Shown: piece after piece, positions 32,953 through 41,741 of the stretch
Layout of the letters: each line of letters opens with the position of its first letter
How positions within the stretch are numbered: the first letter of the stretch is position 1
Assembly: GCA_030613025.1 (NCBI GenBank)
Contig: JAUWMT010000020.1
Coordinates: 1-42,996 of the forward strand
From: Candidatus Cloacimonadota bacterium
Lineage (GTDB): Bacteria > Cloacimonadota > Cloacimonadia > JGIOTU-2
Direction: 5' to 3'
DNA length: 42,996 nucleotides
Position numbers and translations under genes: made by a program
The notes under the pieces: model-generated
What the model was told of the DNA's origin: nothing
The model's database searches: none
The model's input: the letters and a program-made list of their open reading frames with translations, nothing else

Positions 32953-33956
32953 AATGTCTTATATATGATATTCACTAAGGCATTTTCTCTTCTTTTCATT
33001 GAGAAGTTTTCTAAAATATGCCTGCGTGCCTTAGAACCTTTGTCAGATTGCATTGCTCTCTTGATTGCCTTTGCGGTTTCTTCCGGATCATTAAAAGGTA
33101 CATAAAAACCATTCTCGCCAACTACTTCTGGAAGCGCTCCTCTATCGGTTACAACCGGAACACACTCGCATAACATCGCTTCAGCAAGAGAGATACCAAA
33201 TCCTTCATGGGCTGAAACCTGCACATACACCTTTGCTTTTTGATAGAATTTGATAAGCTCATCCTCAGAAATAAATCCAGTGAAAACGATATTTGGGGAA
33301 GCTATTTTTTTTAAATGTTTATAAGTTTCATCATCATATTTTCCAATTACATAAAAGGGAATTTCCGGAAGAAATGATGCGGCTTTTACAAAAGGTTCAA
33401 TTCCCTTTCTCAAAAGATTCGAATCCGAGATGTAGCCAACAGTTAATGCAATATCTTCTTTACGAATCTGTGGATCTGCTTTGAATTTAACAGTTTCCAC
33501 TCCATTATAAATAAGCTGGGATGAATGAAGATCATAATATTGTTGCAGCTCTATCCTGCTTGCTTCAGATACTGAAAGAACAACATCAGCATGATGTATG
33601 ATCCAGGATATTTTACTCCTTGAATATTTACCAAGAGTTCCACCATATGATATTTCAGGAACATGAGCGACTTCATATCCTCCGACTACGAGAATCGTTC
33701 TCTTCCTCAATATTTTAGCAAATAGGACTGTTACAAATGCCCGAAAATCTGCAAACCAGATAAATGCAATATCTGACCTTCGAAGATTCTTCGAGATAAT
33801 GTTGAGTGTTTTAAGGGCATCTCGTACTGTTTTCTTAATTCCTATGAAGTTTGCTACTCTTATGTTGAAGTGTTTTCTTATAATCTCGATATCTCTAAGG
33901 ACAAAAGCAACAGAGTAGGATGAAACAAAAAAAACTGTTATATCCCTCTTTTTCAT
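32943..33956 (-). CDS. Glycosyltransferase family 4-type enzyme
   Basis: A 337-residue GT-B glycosyltransferase. The N-terminal domain starts DITVFFVSSYSVAFVLRDIE and contains RTILVVGGYEVAHVPEI. The C-terminal domain has VGYISDSNLLRKGIEPFV, PFYVIGKYDDETYK, and the E-x7-E stretch HEGFGISLAEAMLCECVPV followed by TDRGALPEV. It overlaps the deacetylase gene by 10 bp and follows transketolase by 8 bp, so it is the first dedicated polysaccharide gene of the block in transcription order. Confidence 0.88.
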   Translation of the reverse strand: MKKRDITVFFVSSYSVAFVLRDIEIIRKHFNIRVANFIGIKKTVRDALKTLNIISKNLRRSDIAFIWFADFRAFVTVLFAKILRKRTILVVGGYEVAHVPEISYGGTLGKYSRSKISWIIHHADVVLSVSEASRIELQQYYDLHSSQLIYNGVETVKFKADPQIRKEDIALTVGYISDSNLLRKGIEPFVKAASFLPEIPFYVIGKYDDETYKHLKKIASPNIVFTGFISEDELIKFYQKAKVYVQVSAHEGFGISLAEAMLCECVPVVTDRGALPEVVGENGFYVPFNDPEETAKAIKRAMQSDKGSKARRHILENFSMKRRENALVNIIYKTLCK

Positions 33957-33964
33957 TGGCTATA

Positions 33965-35851
33965 TTATCGAATAATATTTGCGATTTTCTCAGCAATTGA
34001 TTCCGGATCAAGATGAAAATATGCGTACACATCTTCACTGTTGCCGGAAATGCCGTAATGTGTTACACCAAAAGCATGCACATGCGCATCTAATTGGAAC
34101 TGATTCATTTTTGCTGCGATGATCGAACCCATGCCGGTATTTACATTATGATCTTCATAAGTAAAAACATGTTTGCGTTTTGCAATTTTCTTCAGATCAT
34201 CTTCCTGAATTTCAGATATGGATGAAATGTTCCAAACATCAATATAAATGCCTTGCTTTTTCAGGAGTTCATGGACTTTCAACGCTTTTTCAACCATTAC
34301 TCCTGTTGCGATTAAAGCTGCATCTTTACCATCTCGAAGATGGTCTGCTGAGCCATATCGGAACACATAGTTCTTACCATAAAATTCATCTCCCTGCCCA
34401 TCGGTAACAATTGCTGTGCCTGATCTACCAATTGGGACATAGAAATTACCAGACATTGAAGAGATAAATCGAATGATCTTATCTGTCTGATTTCCATCTG
34501 CTGGAATAATAATCCTGAAACCATACAAATTGCTCATTAGAGAGATGTAGTCAATACACTGATGGGTTTTGCCATCTTCGCCGACATTCAGTCCGACGTG
34601 TGTTGTCACGAGCTTCAAATTTGTTTTATTGATATCGTTCAATCGTTGCTGGTTGTAGGTTTCATCAACCCCGAACACACCAAAATCAGAGAAGAAGGTT
34701 ATGATATTTTCTTTTGACATTACACCAGCTACCACTGCGGTATTATGTTCCTGAATACCTCCCTGATAAAATTTTGCAGGATTTTCCTTTGCAAATTGAG
34801 ATGTTTTTACAGAACCTGCAAGATCACAATCAAAGACAGCAAACTGCACATCTTTGTTTTTATAAGCCAGATCAGCAAGTGCTTTTCCGTAGGCATTTCT
34901 GCAGGCAACGGGCTTTTCTTTTGAATAAAAGATACTTTCGCCCTTATTTATATGTGGATAATTCGGATGAAATATTTCGGGATCAAGAGGAACAAATCCT
35001 TCCCTCATTTTGATATATTTATCCAAATCGTTCTCTAATCCAAGCTCCTCGAGTGCTTTGCCACATTCATCATAAGTGAGAGCCTTTCCGTGAAACCCTT
35101 CATCATTTTCCATAAAAGATACACCGTGTCCCATTACAGTATGGGCTATGATCACAGTCGGATTATCACTGGCATTTGCTATATCCAATGCATCGAAAAT
35201 TTCATTAAAATCATGCCCGTTTATCTCAACTACATCCCATCCGTCCGATTCATAATTAGCTCTGATATTCTGAGGCATCACATCATGAACGCTGCCGCTA
35301 ATTTGCAGTTGATTATAGTCCACAAGCGCAGTGATGTTTGAGAGATCATACTTTTTTGCAAATCTGCGAGCTTCTGTTAACTGCCCTTTCTGCTGCTCCC
35401 CATCACCCATGCATACATAGACATTATAATTCAAACCTTTTTGTTTGCCTGCTAAAGCAAAACCAGCTCCTGCGGAGAGTCCCTGACCGAGGTTGCCTGT
35501 TGCCCATTCAATACCCGGCACATCGGGCTCTATATGACCTTCAAAGATGCTTCCAGCTTTTCTGAAATATGCAATTGCATCATTAATATTGAGAAATCCG
35601 AAATGCCCAAGAACAGAATAAATACCAGGTGCCGTATGCCCGTGACTTATCACAACTCTATCACGTTTTTCATTCTTTCGATTTTCAGGAGTAATATTTG
35701 CATATGCATAGATAGCGAGATACAGATCAAGTGATGACATTGAGCCGCCGGGATGTCCGCTCTTCGCAATGGTTGTCATCTTAATTATATCACCTTTACA
35801 GATTCGGCTTAATTCAGTTAGTTGATCAATTGAAAATCTCAAATTCATCAT
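33965..35851 (-). CDS. tkt: Transketolase (single-chain)
   Basis: Thiamin-diphosphate enzyme that moves two-carbon units between sugar phosphates in the non-oxidative pentose phosphate pathway. The 628 residues carry all three domains: SGHPGGSMSS (31-40), VISHGHTAPGIYSVLG, EWATGNLGQGLSAGAG, the ThDP/Mg motif GDGEQQKGQ ending in LVDYNQLQ, and the pyrimidine-domain GIQEHNTAVVAGVM. The residue after the GDG run is K where many transketolases have E (MEG), a variant also compatible with activity. It overlaps the RNase PH gene by 4 bp at ATGATG. Being one chain, it differs from the split tktA/tktB halves of several phyla. Confidence 0.9.
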   Translation of the reverse strand: MMNLRFSIDQLTELSRICKGDIIKMTTIAKSGHPGGSMSSLDLYLAIYAYANITPENRKNEKRDRVVISHGHTAPGIYSVLGHFGFLNINDAIAYFRKAGSIFEGHIEPDVPGIEWATGNLGQGLSAGAGFALAGKQKGLNYNVYVCMGDGEQQKGQLTEARRFAKKYDLSNITALVDYNQLQISGSVHDVMPQNIRANYESDGWDVVEINGHDFNEIFDALDIANASDNPTVIIAHTVMGHGVSFMENDEGFHGKALTYDECGKALEELGLENDLDKYIKMREGFVPLDPEIFHPNYPHINKGESIFYSKEKPVACRNAYGKALADLAYKNKDVQFAVFDCDLAGSVKTSQFAKENPAKFYQGGIQEHNTAVVAGVMSKENIITFFSDFGVFGVDETYNQQRLNDINKTNLKLVTTHVGLNVGEDGKTHQCIDYISLMSNLYGFRIIIPADGNQTDKIIRFISSMSGNFYVPIGRSGTAIVTDGQGDEFYGKNYVFRYGSADHLRDGKDAALIATGVMVEKALKVHELLKKQGIYIDVWNISSISEIQEDDLKKIAKRKHVFTYEDHNVNTGMGSIIAAKMNQFQLDAHVHAFGVTHYGISGNSEDVYAYFHLDPESIAEKIANIIR

Positions 35852-36591
35852 AATGTCAGTCCTTTAAGTATTATTTCTTTTTGGTATTCAATGATTTCTT
35901 TGATACCTTTTTCTGCATATTTGAGCATTTTTTGAAGTTGTTCAGAAGTAAAAGGTGTTTTTTCGCTAGTTCCCTGAACTTCAATATATTTACCGTTTTC
36001 ATCCATTACAATGTTCATATCCACCTGTGCTGCCAGATCCTCATCATAAGCAAGATCCAGCAGAACATTATCCTGTACAACCCCCGCACTGATAGCTCCG
36101 ATGAAATTATTGATCGGAAATTCTTTGAGCCACTTTCTTTCTCTCATGAATGAGCAGGCATCATATAATGCAATAAAACTACCGTTGATCGCAGCAGTCC
36201 GTGTCCCGCCATCTGCCTGTATGACGTCGCAATCCAATATTATTTGTTTGTCCGGTATCTGTGTTAAATCGAATACCGATCGAAGAGAACGTCCTATCAA
36301 TCGCTGAATTTCCTGGCTTCTTCCTTTGATCTTTCCCTGATATCTGTCACGCAGAATTCTCTTGTTCGCACTTCGCGGGAGCATATCATATTCTGCAGTA
36401 AGCCACCCATGTTTAGCGCCACTTTCTCGTATAAATTTTGGTACTTTATGATCAATGGATGCTGTACAGATCACTTTGGTGTTCCCCATTTCAATAAGTA
36501 CAGAACCTTCCGGGTCATGAAGATAATTTCTTGTAATTTTGATTTCGCGTAGTTGATCAGCTTTCCTATTATCACTTCTCTTGTAGCTCAT
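35848..36591 (-). CDS. rph: Ribonuclease PH
   Basis: Phosphorolytic 3' exoribonuclease that trims tRNA precursors. From the ATG at 36591 it has 247 residues and the family opening YKRSDNRKADQLREIKIT, then GSVLIEMGNTKVICTAS, WLTAEYDMLPRSANKR, GRSQEIQRLIGRSLRS and the phosphate-site region DCDVIQADGGTRTAAING. I chose 36591 rather than the upstream in-frame start at 36648 because AGGA lies five bases before it. The longer version would also add a lysine/arginine-rich tail that is out-of-frame coding sequence of the YihY gene. It overlaps the YihY gene by 20 bp and transketolase by 4 bp. Confidence 0.94.
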   Translation of the reverse strand: MSYKRSDNRKADQLREIKITRNYLHDPEGSVLIEMGNTKVICTASIDHKVPKFIRESGAKHGWLTAEYDMLPRSANKRILRDRYQGKIKGRSQEIQRLIGRSLRSVFDLTQIPDKQIILDCDVIQADGGTRTAAINGSFIALYDACSFMRERKWLKEFPINNFIGAISAGVVQDNVLLDLAYDEDLAAQVDMNIVMDENGKYIEVQGTSEKTPFTSEQLQKMLKYAEKGIKEIIEYQKEIILKGLTL

Positions 36592-37597
36592 GGGTTTCCT
36601 TTTCTTTTTCCTGTTTCTCTTCTTTATCTTTTTTGGATGATTCCACAATTTCCTTTATCAACTTCATAAAGGTTTGATCATCAATTTCATTTTTAGTTGT
36701 TTGAATTTCTTTTATCTCTTGTGCAAGTTCGCCTGGAATTTTCTTTTCCAGGGATAAGGTTAATGCAATTGAGCTATTCAGTTCTTTTTCGATATGGTTT
36801 GTTTGAATTCTTCCAGACAAAAATGCCACGATCTCCATTCCGAAAAGAATTGTTAGCCAGGTAAAATAAAGCCATATCATAAAAATCGGGAATGCACCGA
36901 GTGTGCCATATACAGATCGAACATTCGTAAAAGTGGCGATGTACCAGTCAAAACCACTCTTCCCGATTGACCATATTATGCTTGTAAACACAGCTCCAAT
37001 AAGGGCATGGATCATTTTGGGATGCACTGGAGAAACAACTTCATAAAGTGTAAAAATTAGAAGTATCATACCTAGATAAGGAAGAAGTTTGATGAATATT
37101 CCAATCTGAATGATCTGGCTGATGAGGGGTACCGAAGCTGCTACAAGAAGTGCTGCGAGGACAATAAATCCTCCTACAATTGAAGCTATGAAACGCTCAA
37201 AATCCTGGAAAACAGAGCTCTTTTTCGGTTTCTGAGCTTGCTGAATTTTATCAAAAGTGTGCGAAATTGATTTGAACAAACAAAATGATGTTACAACAAG
37301 CAAAATGACACCGATAACATCGAGACTGGTTCTTCGTGCAAGCATCTCATTAAAAATTTCCCTCAATACTTCAGCTGATTTGGGTATGAAGGTCTCAAAA
37401 ATAAAATTTAGAAATACATCCTTGATCTTAACGACAGTAATATTCGGAGTAAATAGAAATACTACCATGATAAACGGTATAAATGCTAAAAATGTTATGT
37501 ACGACAGCCCTGTGGCTCGTAAAAATGCCTGATCGTCAGTAAAATTTGAATAGATTATTTTAAGATTTTGCCAGAATTTTATTAAACCCTTTTTCAT
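36572..37597 (-). CDS. YihY/BrkB-family inner-membrane protein
   Basis: A 341-residue membrane protein with about six hydrophobic segments. Family text includes ATGLSYITFLAFIPFIMV near the N-terminus, GAFPIFMIWLYFTWLTILFGME-type sequence in the middle, and GKSGFDWYIATFTNVRSVYG before it. The last 85 residues are hydrophilic, lysine/glutamate-rich and partly coiled. This UPF0761 family was once called ribonuclease BN by mistake, and its true function is unclear. It sits 4 bp after the MacB-type permease gene and overlaps rph, a real ribonuclease. Confidence 0.86.
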   Translation of the reverse strand: MKKGLIKFWQNLKIIYSNFTDDQAFLRATGLSYITFLAFIPFIMVVFLFTPNITVVKIKDVFLNFIFETFIPKSAEVLREIFNEMLARRTSLDVIGVILLVVTSFCLFKSISHTFDKIQQAQKPKKSSVFQDFERFIASIVGGFIVLAALLVAASVPLISQIIQIGIFIKLLPYLGMILLIFTLYEVVSPVHPKMIHALIGAVFTSIIWSIGKSGFDWYIATFTNVRSVYGTLGAFPIFMIWLYFTWLTILFGMEIVAFLSGRIQTNHIEKELNSSIALTLSLEKKIPGELAQEIKEIQTTKNEIDDQTFMKLIKEIVESSKKDKEEKQEKEKETHELQEK

Positions 37598-37601
37598 ACT
37601 C

Positions 37602-38828
37602 CTACTCGTATCGCAAAATTTTTATAGGATCTGATCTGCTCGCCTGCATAGCTGGAAAGAAACCTGCCACAAAACCAACTCCGACTGACAGAACAAGTGC
37701 GATAATTATCATATTTGGATTTGCTGATGTTGGTGAAGATAGAAATTTTTCTAAAGCCCGAAGAAGTGCCAATCCCATTATAACTCCTACAATCCCGCCC
37801 AGCAAACTCATAAAGGTTGTTTGAATCAAAAACTGAACGAGGATATCCTTTCTCTTCGCACCCACAGCCATTCGAACACCGATCTCTCGCAAACGTTCTT
37901 TTACCGAGGCAAGACTTATATTTGTGATTACAATACCGCCAACGATCAAAGATATACCTCCAACGATCATAAGAATCAGTTGTGTATCATTGGAACTCTT
38001 TTGAATATTTTCAAGTCTGTCACTGTTTGCCCGGACTTCAAAGATCTCTTCACCGTTGCGTAGAGCTTTTAGAAATTGATTTAATCGTTCCTGGGTTGGT
38101 TTCACCATGTCTGAAGAAGCAACCTGAAAGTTGATCTCGTTTATCGACTGGTCAGCAAATAGTTTTTTGAGCATTGTAGTAAGTGGAATGAAAGACTGAC
38201 GATTAAGCCAATCCATGGGATTATGACCTCTCCAGCCGGCTATTTCCATCTTTTTCTCTTCCATTATTCCAATCACTTTAAATTGGCTATTTCTAATCGT
38301 GATGTTTTTACCAAGAGCATTTTCTTTGCCAAAAAGCGCATCCTTAACCCTAACTCCAATTGCAATAACCCGGTTTGCCTGCTCTATATCAAATTCCGTA
38401 ATGAATCTTCCCTCTCCAATATGAAAATTATCTGCTTCCTGATATGCGGGGAAAACACCATTCACACGAGTTGAATAATTTTTATCCTTATACTTCATCT
38501 GAAGCCATTTCGAACTTTCCGGGCTGAAATTCAGAAGATCGGGAAAGTAATTTCTTATTAATCTCATATCTTTAAGCATCAGGCGCTGGTCATAGATTTG
38601 TGAGCGTTCATCGAGGTCAAAGGTCCACTTCGTATCGATTGAAAGCTTTAGCACACCGCCACGCTCTTCAAGCCATCGAATTGATTGTTCACGACCACCT
38701 TGAACAAGCGCAAGAACCGCAATGATGGACATCGTGCCAAGGATCACACCGAGCATTGTAATCAATGTACGTCCAACATTGTGAACCATATCAACGATAC
38801 CGAGTTTTATATTATAAAATATGCTCAT
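37602..38828 (-). CDS. ABC transporter permease, MacB/FtsX-type
   Basis: A 408-residue mechanotransmission-type permease. One N-terminal membrane helix follows the amphipathic MVHNVGRTLITMLGVILG. A large periplasmic domain (about 45-280) comes next, then three C-terminal helices beginning LILMIVGGISLIVGGIVITN. The cytoplasmic coupling sequence is REIGVRMAVGAKRKDIL. It should work with the ATPase encoded just upstream (4-bp overlap) to export or extract a substrate across the envelope. The absence of a membrane-fusion protein or TolC-like gene nearby leaves open whether it is a MacB-like efflux pump or a lipoprotein-related system. Confidence 0.88.
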   Translation of the reverse strand: MSIFYNIKLGIVDMVHNVGRTLITMLGVILGTMSIIAVLALVQGGREQSIRWLEERGGVLKLSIDTKWTFDLDERSQIYDQRLMLKDMRLIRNYFPDLLNFSPESSKWLQMKYKDKNYSTRVNGVFPAYQEADNFHIGEGRFITEFDIEQANRVIAIGVRVKDALFGKENALGKNITIRNSQFKVIGIMEEKKMEIAGWRGHNPMDWLNRQSFIPLTTMLKKLFADQSINEINFQVASSDMVKPTQERLNQFLKALRNGEEIFEVRANSDRLENIQKSSNDTQLILMIVGGISLIVGGIVITNISLASVKERLREIGVRMAVGAKRKDILVQFLIQTTFMSLLGGIVGVIMGLALLRALEKFLSSPTSANPNMIIIALVLSVGVGFVAGFFPAMQASRSDPIKILRYE

Positions 38829-39505
38829 GAGTTTACGACTTTTCCATCACTTAACTTGATAACGCGCTGCGTCATTTTCGCTATATTATTGTCATGTGTT
38901 ACAACGATGATAGTATGTCCCTGCTCATGCAGATCGGAGAAAATTTTCATTATACTGCCCCCTGAAGTGCTATCCAGGTTGCCGGTTGGCTCGTCAGCAA
39001 GAATGATGGATGGGTTATTCGCCAATGCTCTGGCAATGGCTGTTCGTTGTCTTTCTCCACCCGACAATTCCTGGGGTTTGTGTTTCAGGCGGTGGTCAAG
39101 TCCCACTCTTTCCAGAACTTCAGATGCCCGTTGTTTTCTCTCTTTCTTATGAACTCCGGCATACATTAGCGGCAGTTCAACATTTTCAAGTACATTCATG
39201 TTCGGCAAAAGATTGAAAACTTGAAAGACAAATCCGATCTTGTTATTGCGAATCTCTGCAAGCTTATTGTAACTAAGATCGCTTACCTTTTCGTGATCAA
39301 GGTAATATACACCTTCAGTTGGTGTATCGAGACATCCCAAAATATGAAGTAATGTGGATTTGCCGGAACCGGAAGGTCCCATAATTGCAGTATAGGTATT
39401 TTTTTCAATAGAAAGATCGATACCTGCGAGAGCGGGTACTTTTACCTTTCCCATCTGATAGATCTTCGAAATGTTCTCGATCTGTATAACTACGTTGTTA
39501 TTCAT
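38825..39505 (-). CDS. ABC transporter ATPase, MacB/LolD-type
   Basis: A 226-residue ATPase with Walker A GPSGSGKST (43-51), the Q-loop in GFVFQVFNLLPNMN, signature LSGGERQR, Walker B and D-loop IILADEPTGNLDS, and switch histidine in VVTHDNN. The sequence PNMNVLENVELP after the Q-loop is typical of the MacB/LolD subfamily that pairs with FtsX-like permeases. It overlaps the permease gene by 4 bp and the phospholipase-fold gene by 4 bp. Confidence 0.92.
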   Translation of the reverse strand: MNNNVVIQIENISKIYQMGKVKVPALAGIDLSIEKNTYTAIMGPSGSGKSTLLHILGCLDTPTEGVYYLDHEKVSDLSYNKLAEIRNNKIGFVFQVFNLLPNMNVLENVELPLMYAGVHKKERKQRASEVLERVGLDHRLKHKPQELSGGERQRTAIARALANNPSIILADEPTGNLDSTSGGSIMKIFSDLHEQGHTIIVVTHDNNIAKMTQRVIKLSDGKVVNS

Positions 39506-40335
39506 TTTCTCCTTCTTATGCTCATAGTTCCGGAATTGTATATCTTCAAGTAATAGCTGCCGTCAAGATCAACTGCTTTATTAAGTTCCTGCATTAAATA
39601 AATATTTTTTAATAGCTTTTTATATACTTTTAAATGTGATTCAAATGGAAACCAGATATTTGCGATACATTTTGCTGCTTCTGAAAGAAATTTCTCAGTT
39701 TTTGATTTTGCCTTTTCCCATCTGTCTGCTTTGACTTTATTTGGAGTAAGGAAATAATAATCTATTAATGGATCGTAAGATTTATTGATTTTATAAATAG
39801 TATTATACAGATAATCTTCAAGATTTGGAATGTTGTATCGTCTTTTACCAACATCGAGCTGTAATTCGACAAAATGCTTGCGCACGTCTGCTTCGTAGAT
39901 CCTGTGCGGCACTTCTTCGTAATCAAACCTGTATTTTCCATCAGTATGAAAGGGTTGGTGAAGATCGGCAATATAGTGAGAAATAACTCCGAATTCAAAA
40001 ACAAGTATTTTTACAGAATTATCAAGAATATGTTTCAGATAATAGCTACAATTTGGATGATATATTAAAGAATCACGATTCCCAATCATATCCTCAATCA
40101 GCTCGATTTCTTTTATGATCTTCTTCACAACACTGCCGTAATGATAGCCGGATGGGTTTGGAGTGCAATTATAATAATGATTTGTCGTATCGCAGAACAA
40201 CTTATCAGGAGCAATGATCCCGAGTTCGAAATATTCAGGATATACACTGATAAGTTCGTTGAAAAAGGATGACATTTTTGTCAGTGCCAGTTTGCATAGT
40301 TGTATATGAGTAGCGGGGTTCCAGATCCAATTCAT
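39502..40335 (-). CDS. Zinc-dependent phospholipase C-fold protein without signal peptide
   Basis: A 277-residue helical protein. The N-terminus, NWIWNPATH (H10), and the later GIIAPD (D44) and NHYYN (H53) precede the core H120-x3-D124-x5-H130-x13-H144-x3-E148 (GVISHYIADLHQPFHTD ... PHRIYEAD). This is the ligand spacing of zinc phospholipase C / S1-P1-like enzymes. Known secreted members also use the mature N-terminal Trp as a zinc ligand. Here no signal peptide is seen, so that ligand would be internal. Function may be phosphodiesterase or phospholipase, or only the fold may be shared. It starts 6 bp after smpB and overlaps the ABC ATPase gene by 4 bp. Confidence 0.72.
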   Translation of the reverse strand: MNWIWNPATHIQLCKLALTKMSSFFNELISVYPEYFELGIIAPDKLFCDTTNHYYNCTPNPSGYHYGSVVKKIIKEIELIEDMIGNRDSLIYHPNCSYYLKHILDNSVKILVFEFGVISHYIADLHQPFHTDGKYRFDYEEVPHRIYEADVRKHFVELQLDVGKRRYNIPNLEDYLYNTIYKINKSYDPLIDYYFLTPNKVKADRWEKAKSKTEKFLSEAAKCIANIWFPFESHLKVYKKLLKNIYLMQELNKAVDLDGSYYLKIYNSGTMSIRRRK

Positions 40336-40341
40336 AGTTTT

Positions 40342-40779
40342 TTATCTTCGCATTGCTCGATCCATTTCGCGTTCAGCATCCCGAGCTTTGATCTTATCGC
40401 GTTTTTCATAAGCTCGTTTACCTTTCGCAAGACCGAGAATTATTTTTGCTAATCCGTTTTCGTTTATAAACAGAGAAAGTGGGATCAGCGTATATCCTTT
40501 TTCGGTGATTTTTCTTTCTAACCTGTTAATTTCGTATTTGTGCATGAGTAATTTTCGAGACCGTTTAGGATTATAATCATAATTAAAACCTTTATCATAT
40601 GGGCTTATATGAAGGCTTTCGAGCCAGAGTTCACCTTCTTTCACACGGGCATAACTGTCTGTGAAGTTCACTCTTCCTTCGCGTATGGATTTGATCTCAT
40701 TTCCGGTAAGCACAATGCCCGTTTCATAGGTTTTCTCAATATAGTAATCCTTTGTTGCCTTTTTATTTTTGAACTCCAT
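40342..40779 (-). CDS. smpB: SsrA-binding protein SmpB
   Basis: Partner of tmRNA in trans-translation, rescuing ribosomes stalled on broken mRNAs. The 145 residues match the normal length, with KKATKDYYIEKTYETGIVL, GNEIKSIREGRVNFTDSYA, LHISPYDKGFNYDYNPKR-SRKLLMH, and the basic C-terminal tail KGKRAYEKRDKIKARDAERE, which lies in the mRNA channel. It begins 2 bp after an NDP-sugar epimerase gene. No ssrA (tmRNA) gene is visible in the window. Confidence 0.95.
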   Translation of the reverse strand: MEFKNKKATKDYYIEKTYETGIVLTGNEIKSIREGRVNFTDSYARVKEGELWLESLHISPYDKGFNYDYNPKRSRKLLMHKYEINRLERKITEKGYTLIPLSLFINENGLAKIILGLAKGKRAYEKRDKIKARDAEREMDRAMRR

Positions 40780-40781
40780 GA

Positions 40782-41741
40782 TTATTTCTTATAATATTCA
40801 ATGATTTCCTGCAGGATCCTTGTAAGAGAGACTTTGGGTTTATAATTGATATCCCTTCCGGCTTTTGAGAGGTCGGGAATTCTTCTTTGCATATCCTCAA
40901 AGCCCTCTTCGTATGCTTCTTCGTAAGGAATAAGTTTGATCTGGGATTTACTATTTGTGAGCTCTTTTACTTTTTTAGCGAGATCGTATATAGTAATTTC
41001 TTCACTTGTGCCGATGTTATATATTTGACCAATGCACTTCTCATTATCCATAAGTTTTACAATAGCTTCAACAATATCCCCTACATAGCCAAAACATCGT
41101 GATTGTTTGCCGTCTCCATAAACAGTGATGGGATGATCAAGTAGCGCTTGCTGCACAAAACGGGGAACGACCATTCCGTACTGACCTGATTGCCGCGGTC
41201 CCACTGTGTTGAACAAACGGGCTATAACAACCGGCAATTTCTTTTCATGCAGGTATGCCAATGCGAGAAACTCATCTATGGCTTTTGACTCTGCATAGGA
41301 CCATCTTCGGATTGTTGTAGGACCATATACTCTCATCGCATCTTCTTTAAAAGGAAGCTCATCGGATTTTCCATATACTTCAGAGGTGGAAGCAATGAGT
41401 ATCTTTTTCTTATATTTGTTCGCAATCTTTAAAAGAACCTCAGAGCCACCCACATTTGTCTCGATAGTTTGAACGGGATTATCAACAATGAACCGAACAC
41501 CAACAGCAGCAGCAAGGTGGTATATCTGGTCACAACCTTTTACCAATTCGTCCATCAAATCTCTATTAAAAATCGTATCAATATGCACTTCAAGATTCTT
41601 GTGACGATAGATGTTTTTTATATTTGCTAATCGTCCGGTAGAAAGATTGTCTAATATCACTACATAATGTCCACTCTTCAGAAGGTACTCAGCAAGATAT
41701 GATCCGATAAAACCCGAACCGCCGGTAATTAAAATTTTCAT
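40782..41741 (-). CDS. NAD-dependent nucleotide-sugar epimerase/dehydratase (extended SDR)
   Basis: A 319-residue extended SDR enzyme. The NAD-binding motif is GGSGFIGS (7-14), followed by DNLSTG, HLAAAVGVRFI, the catalytic serine region IASTSEVYG (118-120), and Y149-x3-K153 in WSYAESKA. The substrate half contains RLFNTVGPRQSGQYGMVVPRFV and VYGDGKQSRCFGYVGD. These fit the UDP-glucuronate decarboxylase / UDP-sugar epimerase branch; the precise reaction is not certain. It should supply an activated sugar for the glycan genes downstream. Its ATG overlaps the stop of the upstream epimerase gene by one base (TAATG), with GGAGAAG as Shine-Dalgarno. Confidence 0.85.
   Translation of the reverse strand: MKILITGGSGFIGSYLAEYLLKSGHYVVILDNLSTGRLANIKNIYRHKNLEVHIDTIFNRDLMDELVKGCDQIYHLAAAVGVRFIVDNPVQTIETNVGGSEVLLKIANKYKKKILIASTSEVYGKSDELPFKEDAMRVYGPTTIRRWSYAESKAIDEFLALAYLHEKKLPVVIARLFNTVGPRQSGQYGMVVPRFVQQALLDHPITVYGDGKQSRCFGYVGDIVEAIVKLMDNEKCIGQIYNIGTSEEITIYDLAKKVKELTNSKSQIKLIPYEEAYEEGFEDMQRRIPDLSKAGRDINYKPKVSLTRILQEIIEYYKK

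Noticed and set aside
36592-36648. Longer RNase PH with a lysine/arginine-rich N-terminus
   Set aside because: The extra 19 codons lie within the end of the YihY-family gene, and the start at 36591 has a Shine-Dalgarno site and gives the family N-terminus.
36572-37597. Calling the YihY-like protein ribonuclease BN because it adjoins RNase PH
   Set aside because: The old RNase BN assignment of this membrane family was an error, and no nuclease motif is visible.
38685-39152. 155-codon + strand frame opposite the ABC ATPase and permease genes
   Set aside because: It spans the junction of two genes with intact motifs on the other strand and shows no domain of its own.
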